DNA of 64,000 nt from Hippopus hippopus (Eukaryota > Mollusca > Bivalvia > Cardiida > Cardiidae). The position numbers were made by a program, and so were the translations under genes. The first letter of the stretch is position 1. Each line of letters starts with the position of its first letter. Shown here piece by piece: positions 7,880-18,891 of this stretch. The notes under the pieces were generated by a model, which had not been told where the DNA came from, ran no database searches, and was given only the letters and a program-made list of their open reading frames with translations. The stretch spans positions 23,234,122 to 23,298,121 of the forward strand of contig OX328101.1 of the NCBI GenBank assembly GCA_946811185.2, written 5' to 3'.

Positions 7880-8308
7880 ATGGAAGATCTCCGAAAGTCA
7901 GTTCACAATTTAATGAGAGCGGTATCCACCCTCTCATTAAAACTAGAGAGGGTTAACAACCAGATCGAACAGATAATGGCTGAGGAAGAAAGACCACCAC
8001 TACACCCACTAGTAAACTACAAGGTGGAGCTCGTCATCACACCAACAGAGTGGAAAAAAGACGAAAATAGATGTCCACTCTTTGAAGAAAGATTGCTCTT
8101 TCTTGATGGTGGGGTAGGCCTGAAGCCGACACCACTGCCACCAGTCAACGAGAAGAAGGTGGTCATTCCAGTGACTGAATGTTGGGATGACGATGATGAG
8201 CCACCATTCTCTCTGCACTTTGATCTCAACGAGACAGAGTTGAGAAGGCTGAAGAGGCGGACAGCAAGTAGCTGTCCAGCCTGCAGAAAAGTTGGAGGTT
8301 GTGCCTAA
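7880..8308 (+). CDS. Coiled-coil protein with acidic patch and C-terminal CxxC (142 aa)
   Basis: Intact ORF, family not recognised. Residues about 4-36 form an amphipathic helix or coiled coil (LRKSVHNLMRAV, LKLERVNNQIEQI). A proline-rich centre follows (residues 39-95), then an acidic patch CWDDDDEPP (101-109), a basic helix LRRLKRR (121-127) and a C-terminal SCPAC motif (131-135). It is the longest intact small ORF and the last gene of the element. The start is set by the first ATG after the TATA box. The stop is 22 nt before a histone-type stem-loop. The long minus-strand ORFs over it (8009-8350 and 8017-8229) lack promoter or 3' signals and are shadows. Confidence 0.7.
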   Translation: MEDLRKSVHNLMRAVSTLSLKLERVNNQIEQIMAEEERPPLHPLVNYKVELVITPTEWKKDENRCPLFEERLLFLDGGVGLKPTPLPPVNEKKVVIPVTECWDDDDEPPFSLHFDLNETELRRLKRRTASSCPACRKVGGCA

Positions 8309-8324
8309 AAAACACAGCCTCCAA

Positions 8325-8375
8325 AAAACAGTCCTTTTCAGGGCTACCATTCCCCACGAAAGAGTGATCTTTCAA
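8325..8375 (+). terminator. Histone-type 3' end 7
   Basis: AGTCCTTTTCAGGGCT at 8330-8345; one stem pair is G-T wobble. Flank ACCAT, then ACGAAAGAG at 8356-8364. Confidence 0.8.
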
Positions 8376-8601
8376 AATTGTCAATTTTCTCTAAGAGTTA
8401 CACTGTAAGAGTTTACACTCAAAAAAGCCCAAGTCAAACCATTTCCCCTTACCCTCAGCCTGGTACAGTGAGATCAAGATCAAACTGTATTCCATATCAA
8501 TCCTAAAAGTCAAAGTCCAGTCTACACCCCAACCTCTGCTCTGACGCAGTGTGGATCAAGATCAGACAGTATTCCGTACTAAAACAAAGTCTAAGGCCAG
8601 A

Positions 8602-8933
8602 CAGCTCCACATTTTTATCACCAATAACTCCACTCAGGGTAAGAAGACTAGGAACTAATCCCACTCAGGGTAAGGAGATTAGGTACTAATCCCACTCAGG
8701 GTAAGGAGAATAGCGACTGTCCAGTCTCTGCAAAATGTACAGTCTAAGATCAACCGGAAATGGTCTTTGCCCTACAGTGTAACTAAAAATAGAACACTCG
8801 AGGGTAGACAAACTAGGGATCAGCTCCACATTATCCTACTCAGGGTAAGGAGACTAGGTACTAATCCCACTCAGGGTAAGGAGAATAGCGACTGTCCAAT
8901 CTCTGCAAAAAATGTGCAGCCTAAGATCAACCG
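8602..8933. repeat. GGGTAAG iterons near the right end of the element
   Basis: Five about 31-bp units beginning CACTCAGGGTAAGGAGA lie at 8631-8661, 8662-8692, 8693-8722, 8838-8868 and 8869-8898. They sit in two larger blocks that are themselves a duplication about 205-220 bp apart; both blocks end ctaagatcaaccggaa. Two further GGGTAAG copies fall in the terminal hairpins (9076 and 9097). Confidence 0.8.
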
Positions 8934-9056
8934 GAAGTGACGTCACGTGACGTCACATTACTTTCCTAAGCCACGCCCACCTTTCAAAAAAACGGGTGGG
9001 TGGGGGTGAAAAAATCGAAAACGACTTCCGGTTTGTCGAAAACTACTTCCGGTTGT
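8931..9056. promoter_or_regulatory. CRE palindrome with ETS-type sites
   Basis: GTGACGTCACGTGACGTCAC (8937-8956) is a perfect 20-bp palindrome holding two TGACGTCA (CRE) sites and a central CACGTG. CCGGAAG overlaps its left edge, and two ACTTCCGGT sites (ETS-type) follow near 9023 and 9043. No ORF starts just downstream, so this may be terminal-repeat control sequence. Confidence 0.5.
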
Positions 9057-9146
9057 CCCCATTTTGCTTACTCGGGGTAAGCAGAATGGGGACCAGGGTA
9101 AGTCAGATAGGGACTGAGTCGCTAATCTATCCCTATCTGACTACCC
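9055..9146. repeat. Two adjacent long hairpins, probable right terminus of the element
   Basis: Hairpin 1 pairs GTCCCCATTTTGCTTAC (9055-9071) with 9077-9093 (one mismatch, 5-nt loop). Hairpin 2 pairs GTCAGATAGGGA (9102-9113) with 9130-9141 perfectly, extended by GGGTA/TACCC on the outside with one bulged base, around a 16-nt loop. Sequence after 9150 is AT-rich and unlike the element. Confidence 0.65.
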
Positions 9147-9154
9147 TTTACCAC

Positions 9155-9815
9155 TGACAAGTACACAATTGTACATAAACACAAAAAGCACCAAAAATTA
9201 ACATGAACTATTACGAAACTTAGAGCAAGTAGTCGGAGTTTGACGGCGAAAATGACCTATATTTGAAGTACTTTCACCAAAGTTATAAAAAGTATGTTTC
9301 AACCTTGACAGAACTACACATATACTTGCCTACTGGATAGAAGGAGGAAAAAACATAATAAATTAGACATACAGGCTTAAGGTCTTTTTACGGACAAAAA
9401 TGGCATCTTTGACGAATCTTGACGAGTTAAAGACTTGTTTACCATCTTCGCTATTTATCAGTTCATTAAATTTAAAAACTATGACAAATGCACTGTTGGA
9501 CAAAGTCACAAAAACGATGCAACAATAAACATGAAATATTACGAGATCTATAGCGAGTATAACGGCGAAAATGACTTATATGTGTATTACTTTCGACAAA
9601 GTTATCAAATATCTTTCAAATATTTTTTTACTAGACAACACTTCACATATAGTTGCCTACTAGATAGATGGGATTAAAAAAAAAAGAACATAATGAATAA
9701 GACATGTAGACTTATGGGGTTTTTTACAAAAAATATCAAGGAACTCTTTGATGAATCTTGACAAATTAAAGACTTGTTTACGATTTTTGCTATTCATCAG
9801 TTGATCAAATTTTGA
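9155..9815. repeat. Two-unit tandem duplication, period about 326 bp
   Basis: Unit 1 (from 9155, tgacaagtacac) and unit 2 (from 9481, tgacaaatgcac) align along their length: both hold acatgaa(c/a)tattacga, acggcgaaaatgac, gttgcctact-type blocks and ttaaagacttgtttac. The units have diverged. A 80-aa ORF is open in unit 2 only, so coding status is doubtful. Confidence 0.65.
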
Positions 9816-11744
9816 ACTGAAGGCCTTGCATATTATTTTGTACCTATCTATGTCTTTCTTAGTCTTTCAAAGAAGGGACTGATACAAATGAAATAAAAAA
9901 AAAAGTCTTCCATATAATTTGAGTTATAACACTGACAAATGCGCTCATTTCTTGGGATCTTGTTCCTACCATAGCGACCTGTTTGAATTCTTAAAGAATG
10001 TGAAGACAGTCTCGTTTTCGTGAAGTAGAATCTATATTTTTTGATGAAATATATAAGTATGGTTCATAGCCGAAATAACTTTTAAAATGCTTATACTTTT
10101 AATGCCGTGCTAGATTCTATCGATCTATACCAATCCTGTGTAAAACAGTTGATTATTCTTTGTTTAAATATACGTGGATTTTTTTTTTTTTTAATTTCAA
10201 ATGTATGGGACTCGGAAAACGAAAGATCTAACAAACACCATAATTGTCCAATAAGTTTTTTTTTTACCCTTTACGCCTAATTCCTAAAACCAATATTGAA
10301 ATCTTCTAAGCTCAAGGTATAAACGCTGTTTAAAATAATGTTATTTGTAAAAACCACTTTACACCGATAATTAATTATCCTGTAATTTAGCGCATTACGT
10401 AAAGAGGGTATTGCGCTAATTTACCGTATACGCCTGAAGAGCAAGTACTGATTCGAACCTTTAGAATCCTTTCGCAAAAATTTAAATGTACAAGCTCAAT
10501 ACCCTTTGCCTTTGAAAATCCACAGTTCCCATGCAAAACCTTAAGAGCGATCCATCAGATAAATCAATTAATTGACAAAGAATTTTCAGTTTGAGCGGAT
10601 ATTTTACAGTTTTTTAACAGACAGTTAACATCTTCTAAACCTTTACCCACTACGTAGTCATTATAGTACGAACAGGAGGCATTATATGATAAAATTGTAC
10701 CTAAATTATTAAACTGATCCACGATATCTAAAACGTTACCGTTGTAGACTCATTCCCAATTTCTTTGACCATTCAATGTCGCCATACTTTTAATGAAAAA
10801 TAAAAAAGATTCATGACCTCCAAGGGATAATGGTAAACGAAATTACCAACTATAGCATGCAAAGACAAAATCAGATGTATCTTGCCCGTCCTGGGGCCGT
10901 CCAATCAACACCCATGCACATTATGTGTAGCTTGGTCCCTGAAATCGTCATGTCGCCAAGAAATTATCGTTATTGATGTAGACTAATTCCACAAATTAAA
11001 ACAAGTATTTCGAGGTAAACAACCTTTTTACGCAAAGTTTTGATGTAAGCCTTGCTACATTTAACAAACAATCTAAAATAATAAGAGGAACGCTAAAATG
11101 ATAACGAGACTCAGTTGTGACGCCAATTCTCTGTAATCAACGGGACAATCTCAATACGTCCCCCAGATTCGGTAGAACCCGATTTTGTTTCGTTTGATAT
11201 AGCAGATAGCTCCCTTAGAAACTTGTTTTCAACATTATCTCAATTTTTTCAACACACTGCACCTGGTAAGATGGGAAAAAGACGTAGAATTCATTTAAGT
11301 CGAGCCGTAATTATTATTTAGTAATAAACGAGTCTTGTCAAAGATTCCAAATAAAATACGTGCATCTAATTCTAAAATGTAAATGAATGCATATTCGAAA
11401 GCAGAAATGACGTGCGGGATATGTGCAAAGTGTTTCTGTTGGCTAGTACACTCGAAATTTTCAAAATATAACGAAAAAGCTGGTTCATACTTGTAAACAG
11501 TAATAAACGAGTCGTAATAAACGATCAATCATGTCAAAATCATGATAGCAAAATCATGTAATTCAACATTATTTACCTTCGATTCTACTTCGGTTGTTAA
11601 AATCCTTTTGACTTCAGTGAATGTTGTGTTTTGTTATGACGTAAACATCATTATTCTGAGGTTACGTGTCGGAAACTACGATGTATTTCTAAAAGGGTCT
11701 CGTTTACTGCATATTGCATATTATTCTGCCGTAATTTATATTTC
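9816..11744. other. AT-rich non-coding stretch
   Basis: I see no gene, splice-bounded exon or recognisable repeat here. Short ORFs are consistent with chance. Confidence 0.5.
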
Positions 11745-11962
11745 AGCCATGCTCTGTGAAAAGTGGTTTGATGCATATGCAAAAAGTATCGACCCATGTC
11801 AGTCTGCGCAGTCGGCACAGGCTGACCAGTGTGGAAACGATTCGGTTTTTGCAAACTTTCTTCAGAGTCAAGTACCACTCTACCTAATAATTTGACAAAA
11901 TGGATTTTATGGATCCATTACTATGTAATAACTTGATTGAACACATTACAGAAATGCTATAA
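11745..11962 (+). mobile_element. Family B short element, decayed
   Basis: Begins GCCATGCTCTGTGAAAAG and carries the GACCCATGTCAG...CAGGCTGACC hairpin and the ATTTTATGGATCCAT block. The right terminal repeat is lost. Confidence 0.7.
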
Positions 11963-13387
11963 AACCCCCCCCCCCCTCTGCCAAACGTGGTTCATTTAAA
12001 TTGATACCAAGTATATATTTATTCCATTTTTGCCTGATATTAGTCGTAGTTCTAAGAATGATGATCATTAATCAGACCTTTGTCGATGTTTGCGAGCGTA
12101 GGAGGAGCGTCTAAGATGAATTTAAGTGGTGTATTTTTTTTTTAAAACATATTACATGTACTCTACGATCGATATTACTTTGCCAATAATAATCGAAATG
12201 TACACAGATAACGCAGATTAACTTCAAAGATTTATTATAAGATGTCCGACAGTGGTGAAAACGTGATATTTCAGCAGCGGAAAAAGGTGAAGCAGTGAAA
12301 TGATACAGAGATGCAGAAAAAAAGATGTCATTAGATCCAATGATGATCGTATTTGAACCAATAACGATATTGGGTCGAATTTTCACAGTTCAAGATTATG
12401 TTTTGAAAAGTTAACCGATTGAAACATTTTTACAAGTGTTCATAAGGTTAACACTCTAGATGCAATAAACAGGACAAAGGACGAAAGTCAACAGATATGT
12501 TCCATGTTCATTCTTTATTGCAGGATGTCGATATGGTTTTTGGTTGTTTACTCTGTTGGATTTCCTCATAAATTCGAAAATAGCGTTCATTTAGGTTTTT
12601 TTGACACTGTAATAGACGGGAAAATTATTAGTAATAAACGGGATAGTGGGAAAAGTTCTAATATAATTTTCAGTATTCATTCGAGGACAAAAAAGTTTTG
12701 GCTATAATCAGTAAACATGTTTACTGTTTGAAAATTATTTCACCTTTGACATATTTTATGAAAAAGAATAGAATAGTTTTCTAGCATATACTGCATCATT
12801 TTCATGGAAATATATTTTTCAAGCCCAGCATAGTGCATATCTTTCTTGGTAACATACACATATTATATACCAATCCACGTGAAATTTTATCAAAATTACG
12901 ACAAAAACATTCAAAATTGTCCAAAGCTGATTTAGCTTGGAAAGTGGCTTCTGTTTTGTGCAATAGTAGTTGTAAAATTCATGCAGAACTGATAATGTAT
13001 GTATATATATATAAACATAGGTGAAAGTTCGTAAAAATAAGTTCAAGGCTGGTGAAATTCAAAATTCGACAGCTTTAAACATGGAACTACCTGGCGAAAT
13101 GAAGCAGAGTAATAAAATACGGAAAAAAAAAAAGACTAGAAATAGGTGTGTCAGAGACACGGAATCCCCCGCTAAATGGTATTGGTCACAGATGTGTCAT
13201 ATGAGAGAATCAGTAGGTATTACAGAAAATTGTTGTTTTGGACAACAGCTTAGACAGGGTTAAGAAGGTTTGTTATATATATAGCCAAGCAGATAAAAGA
13301 TTATTTATACCTGATAACAAAACTGAGGACTGATCCAGGTTGAAAGCAATATGCAGACAATAAATTATATGGTTTGTATTGCATATG
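11963..13387. other. AT-rich non-coding stretch
   Basis: Apart from a C-run at 11966-11977 I see nothing; the ORFs here lack splice or promoter context. Confidence 0.4.
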
Positions 13388-13480
13388 GTAGAAAACTTTG
13401 TGAGAAAAAGAAGAAAATGCTGGTTTTGAGCATTAACTACTTTTTATTCAGCGTTTTCCTTAATCTTTCAACTGAGGGTT
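13388..13480 (+). mobile_element. Family A fragment
   Basis: gaaaactttgtgagaaaaagaagaaaatgctgg-type core with a decayed right half. Confidence 0.5.
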
Positions 13481-13736
13481 ACTTATACTCAGGACTATGA
13501 AGATCTTAACTTGAGGAATGAGAGTGAGAAATATAGCAATAATAATTACTTTGTTGGACTTCCTCTATGAGACAGGAACAAATTGGATCGAATATTATCA
13601 CACTGGACTATAGTTGAAGGGTAGGTTGCAGCCTCAATATTCTCTGGCATAGTTCTTTGGATGAGTCTTTTTAAAAACCAAAACTGTATCTTCATATCAC
13701 AATTTTGCTGAGCAGGATGTAAAACTGGGTTGAACA

Positions 13737-14040
13737 GTCAATTTACACATTTGACTTTCAACTGTGACCTTGACCTTGGGCGTATCGAAACAGACTTTTC
13801 GCATGACACTAGTACTTGTTAAGGAGAACAAGTGTGCGAAGTTTTTTTGAAATCCATTGATAAATGTAGAAGTTATGCTCCGGACAAGGTCAATTTAAAC
13901 ATTTGACCTTCAACTGTGACCTTGACCTTGGGCGTATCGAAACAAACTTTTCGCATGACACTAGTACTTGTTTAGGAGAACAAGTGTGCAAAATTATTTT
14001 GAAATCCATTGATAAATGTAGAAGTTATGCTCCGGACAAG
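13737..14040. repeat. 152-bp tandem repeat, two units, with CA-rich tail
   Basis: Units start at 13737 and 13889 (gtcaattta). Both contain ctgtgaccttgaccttgggcg and cgcatgacactagtacttgtt. A CACA-rich stretch follows at 14046-14090. Confidence 0.85.
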
Positions 14041-14175
14041 AATGGGACACACACACTAACGCACTAACACACTAACACACACACACAGAGACGGACACAG
14101 GTAACTGGCGGGGGCATAAAATCGAATTTTTATGTGCCCAATGGTCATGTTTTGTGAGAATGAGTCTGTAGTACC

Positions 14176-14349
14176 AAATTCTGTATCGCGTACAAGACCG
14201 CTTTCCCTTTCTTTTCAACGATTGTAACTTTTGTTTTGGTCGAATCAGTTTTAAGTCTCCACAAATTCTGTATCGCATACAAGACCCCTTTCCCTTTCTT
14301 TTCAATGATTGTAACTTTTGTTTTGGTCGAATCAATTTTAAGTCTCCAC
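14176..14349. repeat. 87-bp tandem duplication
   Basis: Units at 14176-14262 and 14263-14349, both aaattctgtatcgc...ttaagtctccac, differing at few bases. Confidence 0.85.
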
Positions 14350-14522
14350 AAATTTCAGTTGTCTAGTTGCGAATCGAGAGACTATTGTAGATCACATGGA
14401 ATTTCGCAAAATAATACCATGTCATCGGCAAAAAAGCATTATATAAAAATATATAAAAACTCAGATTTAAGATAATTGTAAAAAGTTTTGAAAAATAGCT
14501 CAGTAAAGTAATTCCTCAGTAA

Positions 14523-15175
14523 GTGCCACAATCCTTTTTGTCCCCATTTTTGAAAATCAGGATAACAATACCTTCGACCCATGATTCTTTGAAAAGTCCA
14601 GATTCTACAACACTGTTAAATAAATCGCATAGGTGTAAACCAGGTATGTCTACGGTTTCAATTAAATATTCGTTTCAGCGCCATGAGATTTGTCAATTTT
14701 CATTTTTTTTTCCACTGCAGACATGAATTAGTTAGCAGTCATAAGATAATCTAAATCGTCATTGAAATCTAAGGGATTATCGAAATCGTGATTACGACAG
14801 AAAGTTTTAGCATTAGAATTTTTTTCTTGACTTGCTCTCCCGCTCTAACGTTGAAAAATACTTTTGAAATTCGTCCAAAGAACTGGACTAGCGTTTGGGC
14901 TACTCTATTTGAAATAATTCCAGAACTCACGATTTTTTTTTTTTTTTTTTTAAGTCTTAACCATTCTACATAAGATAATTTCCTCCTTTTAAATATCCAT
15001 TCTTTTTTACAAACAATTTTCCTATACTTACTTGTATTTTCACAAAAAATAGCCCTGTATTCATCCGAGTGAGGTCGACTGAAAGAACGAAGCGAATCAG
15101 GATATTTGACTATAGCACCCTGGCGCTCGACGTCAAACAAATCGGTAGTCTTAGCAGTGACCTTCGACATGGTGT
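14523..15175 (-). pseudogene. Non-LTR retrotransposon (LINE) reverse-transcriptase fossil
   Basis: Read on the minus strand, 15170-14769 gives a basic linker-like stretch (KKEWIFKRRKLSYVEWLRLK). The part nearest 14640-14525 gives LFNSVVESGLFKESWVEGI followed by a VILIFKNGDKKD word. The latter is the conserved N-terminal RT block of LINE ORF2 proteins (LFN-x-SG-x-W-x-G-x-IFKxGDK). The frame is broken between the two parts, poly-A/T runs intervene, and neither the catalytic YADD block nor the endonuclease is present. A dead 5'-truncated or internally deleted copy, probably of the Jockey/CR1/L2 group; the clade is not resolvable here. Confidence 0.7.
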
Positions 15176-15289
15176 GCTGGTCATGCCATCATTGTTCTTA
15201 ATTTGTCACAGACCTAAAATGGGACAATAACCTCTTAATGAGTTTATCTGTCAACTTTTTTAAAAAATAGAGGCTCATTGTTTTTTTTC

Positions 15290-15412
15290 GGTGAAAGATC
15301 GAAATTTATTTCATCGAGTGAACACCATCGATAATATTTTCATGAGTACAGCCACTCTAGAAAATATTGCTGATGGTGTTCACTCGATGAAATAGATTCG
15401 ATCTTTCACTAA
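15290..15412. repeat. Long inverted repeat (hairpin element)
   Basis: GTGAAAGATCGAA at 15290 pairs with TTCGATCTTTCAC ending about 15409. Arms of about 50 bp share TTTCATCGAGTGAACACCAT and enclose a loop of about 20 bp. No TSD found; probably a foldback MITE. Confidence 0.7.
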
Positions 15413-18017
15413 AAGAAATTTAATTTATTTCGTATTTCTAATTCCTTTTTTGTTGGAACTTTAATAAAAATCCACTACAGTTGTTTTCAGTAATTACCTG
15501 TGGCGTACCTCCCCACATGACAACGTAATATAATATTACGTAAAGCGCGAGAAAGATAGGGTAAATGGGTGTAAATTACGTCATATTTCCGTCTGGTTGA
15601 ATGGCACGTACTGTTTACCTAGATAACTAGTGCGCGGGACCCACTGTTTCCGCCTTCAATTGAAGAGTTATGGAAATATTTACGGTAAAGTGGTCGTATC
15701 TATGAATTATCAAATCGTATAATCTACTATTATTTCCCGATTAACTACCGAAAAGTTTGAAATAATCAGTTATCTATTTTCTCTGTCCAATTAAACTACC
15801 GAAAACTATATCAAAAAACTATCCTGCTACTTAGACAAGTACCTTTTTAGACGCACTTTTGTATATTATGAATAGCAATCAACTATTTGATTGTGTAGAA
15901 GAAGACAGAGTTTTGAGCTATTTTACTTTTCGAGGGCTCGACCTAAACTATTCTAACTAGGTTTTGATGTTTTTTTTTTTTTCACGCGAAGGAAAGATCT
16001 GACCCATTTTTCTTGTATTGGCTTATTTCTGTCCACCTACACATCTGAAAACACTTAAGAACAACAAAATAATAATAATCATAATAATAGCTGCACATTT
16101 TATTTTTCATTAAGAACAGTTTTTCGCTAGAAATAACGAAAATCTTATGGCATTTATTTGGCAACACCATTCGATCTCAAGATAGAATAGTTTTACAATA
16201 CAAATACATGGCAAACACCTTGTTTTAAGGTAAAACTATTCTAACCTAAGTTTCAGTTTTTCTAGAATATTTTTCAAATGATTCATATGTCTGTATGTTA
16301 ATGTTTTTGTTATTATAATAATCCTTTATGTACAGGTACTCTGAAATTGTCTGTAACGTAAAACCATAAAATCTACTAATTTCATATATGAAATACATGT
16401 ACAGTTTCAAACAATAGGAAAGAAAGGCTTTCGGAAAACTCTAAAGAACAGCTCCATGCAATGGCTATTTTCTTTAGGATTGAAAAAAAATCTGACACGT
16501 CCATCATCACAAAAGAATTATGGTCTAAACTGCTAACATGAGCAAGTAGTCCACCATAATCTAATGGTGCTTCGTAAAGGTTGTTCAACTTAAGTCTTTG
16601 GGGCAAACACGCCCCCCCACCCCCCGCCCTAGGAGTTGTATGTTTTCAAAGGAGCTTAAATTGAATTATCTTGTCTGAAACCATAAAACCAAAATAGTTG
16701 ATATTTATCATCAGAGGTATAATCTGATGGTCTTATCTGAAGTTTGTTCAAATCTCGAGGGGGGGGGGAAGGGGGGGGGTGTCACATAATTTACAGATAG
16801 TTGTAGTGTAAAGGATTTTCTCAGAAACCAAAATGCCTACATAATATATATATAAGATCTGTGATGTCTATTTGTTCTTTATATTTTTCAGATTATGTCC
16901 TTTGGTCCAAGAATGACCGCCTTGGGTTCCTTTGATTTCAATAAAGTTCGGTTTTTGAAAAATTAGATTAACTTGTTTATCAAAATTATCAGATCTTGAT
17001 CGCTGGTTTTGGTAATTAGCATCAATTTTTAGTCCGTAATACTATTAGCATTTACCAAACAATCCCATATCTTTACGCTCTTGGTGCATCTATAGCTTTT
17101 GTAAACAATCTCGACAAAAAAAAAAGCAACTTACAGCATTATCTACTCGTACTTTAACCATAATGTTGTTTAACCTTTCTAATATCTAATCATTTGAACC
17201 ACATTTTATTTGTCGTCTGCTAATGCTTTCAATATAGACAAGTCAAAGTTATGCTGTTTTATAAAGAGTGAAACAAAGATGTTCAAATTATGTCTTTTTG
17301 GTCAAAACAGCCCTGCACTTAGTTTTCACATAGGCTTATTTTGGGATTTTTTTAATATCTTCCCTGGACTCAAAAGGCGCATGGTTTCGGTATTTTGCAT
17401 GTATCATTGTTGACATCAGATGGTCTTTGATCAAACTCGTTACAATAATTATTTCCCTGTGGTCAAAAGTGGCGCCCTGCCCATTATGATCACGTGTTTT
17501 GCAGCTCATTTTGGGCCCACCTTTAGCAGAACTTTTCTTTTGGGGGTGCCCTTGGGCAAGTCGGTTCAGAGACCTAGTCTAGTGCTGGTGAAACATACAC
17601 GAGTAAGAGAGATCTAGCCATGTTATGAGTGAAATACTGGTGAAAGCGGCGTAAAACATCATTTATTCAAATAATTAATCCTTATAAAAAGGTAGATCTA
17701 GGGGAAAGTGCACAAAGGTTTAATAATGAAGGTATCAGCTAGTTACATTTGGTGCTAAGAGGAAGATTTCCCGAGCATATTCAAATGGAAGGAGCAAAAA
17801 GTATTTCTTCGTATTAAGTGGCATTCGGTTAAGCATTTCTTCATTGTGTAAAACAAGAGAAGACAGGAAGCCAGACAGTTTTTAAGTTTTCTTCTTCGCA
17901 GACCTTTTAAGACAATTATGCATTTCACGGAATAAATTCAGATTACTTAATACTTTATACTAAGCTATATGTCGAGAACCCATTTGAGAATTTTCGTTGG
18001 TATCAAATATGATAGTT
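15413..18017. other. Non-coding stretch
   Basis: No supported gene. Simple runs only: C-run near 16611-16628, G-runs at 16759-16782, TA-rich repeat near 16845. A SINE D end fragment (gtgaaagcggcgtaaaacatc) lies at 17628-17650. Confidence 0.4.
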
Positions 18018-18240
18018 TAAGTCTTTACAAAACGACAAAAACTGGTCCAAATTGAAAGCGTTTGCAGGCGAAAAATCAAACGTGGATCAAAGGAGGAAAT
18101 TTTTCTCAGAAAGGGCAGAAGACATTGCGGGAAAAGGAGAAAATGCTGCTTACCAACATTTTCTAATTTTTTTCCACAATGTTTTCACGCGGCTTCTTCC
18201 CAAGGATCGTTCAGAATCGGGATCGTTTGGTAGGGGTTAA
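18018..18240 (+). mobile_element. Family A MITE copy
   Basis: Runs from TTAAGTCTTTACAAAACGAC to CGTTTGGTAGGGGTTAA, with the palindromic core at about 18115-18185. Confidence 0.75.
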
Positions 18241-18323
18241 GAAAAAATGGGGCTTTCATACTTTGAAGATTTGATATAAAATGAAATATAGTGGAAAACG
18301 ACCATTAGTTTTTTCATGCTCTT

Positions 18324-18325
18324 CT

Positions 18326-18368
<43 letters not shown>
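18324..18368. repeat. (TTTA)n microsatellite
   Basis: About eleven perfect tetranucleotide units. Confidence 0.95.
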
Positions 18369-18735
18369 CTTCTTACGTTGTATAAGAAATAAATTCAACC
18401 GTATTTATAAATCTGTTTAGATGCCATTGAAATCACTATATAGACTTGTGCCGCCTTAAATGACCATTTTAAAACCTTAAAACGCATTATGCCGTAGTTC
18501 GACACCATTGGCTTTGTGCCACAATTTCTGCCCAAAGTGATTTTTCTCAGTTAAACAAAAATGTCATACAAGTATCTGTACATAGGACTATCACTTCCGT
18601 GGTTTATATCGTTCTTTAATCCTCTGTGAAGTAAAGTAACTGTTATTCCTCAAAAACCTACTTATCCCAAACTGTAAACAGTATTCAAATCTTTTGTTAC
18701 ACACGACAACAATCTGTTATCAAGATTACATGTAC

Positions 18736-18885
18736 TCAACCCTTATCCTGCTATTCGCAACCAGATATCACTTTATGGACATTTAAAAAAAAAAAAAAAA
18801 AAGATCAGCCTACACATTCGTGCAGTCTGATCTTGGTCAGCGCTTTCCGCAGCTCGATTAGCGTTTAAGACTACTACAGTTAGTA
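18736..18885. mobile_element. Family C element, decayed, beside the mariner
   Basis: Starts caacccttatcctgct and carries gatcagcctacac...gtgcagtctgatcttg, with an internal A-run of 18. Confidence 0.55.
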
Positions 18886-18891
18886 TATATA

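Noticed and set aside
8009..8350. 113-aa and 70-aa minus-strand ORFs over the 142-aa gene
   Set aside because: Promoter and 3' end fit only the plus-strand gene; these are shadows.
3200..8375. Possibility that the cassettes are a host histone cluster
   Set aside because: None of the ORFs has histone-fold or histone-tail sequence, and they sit inside an element with a viral-type polymerase and terminal hairpins.
13737..14040. CRISPR-like array
   Set aside because: There are only two long near-identical units with no spacers; it is a eukaryotic tandem repeat.
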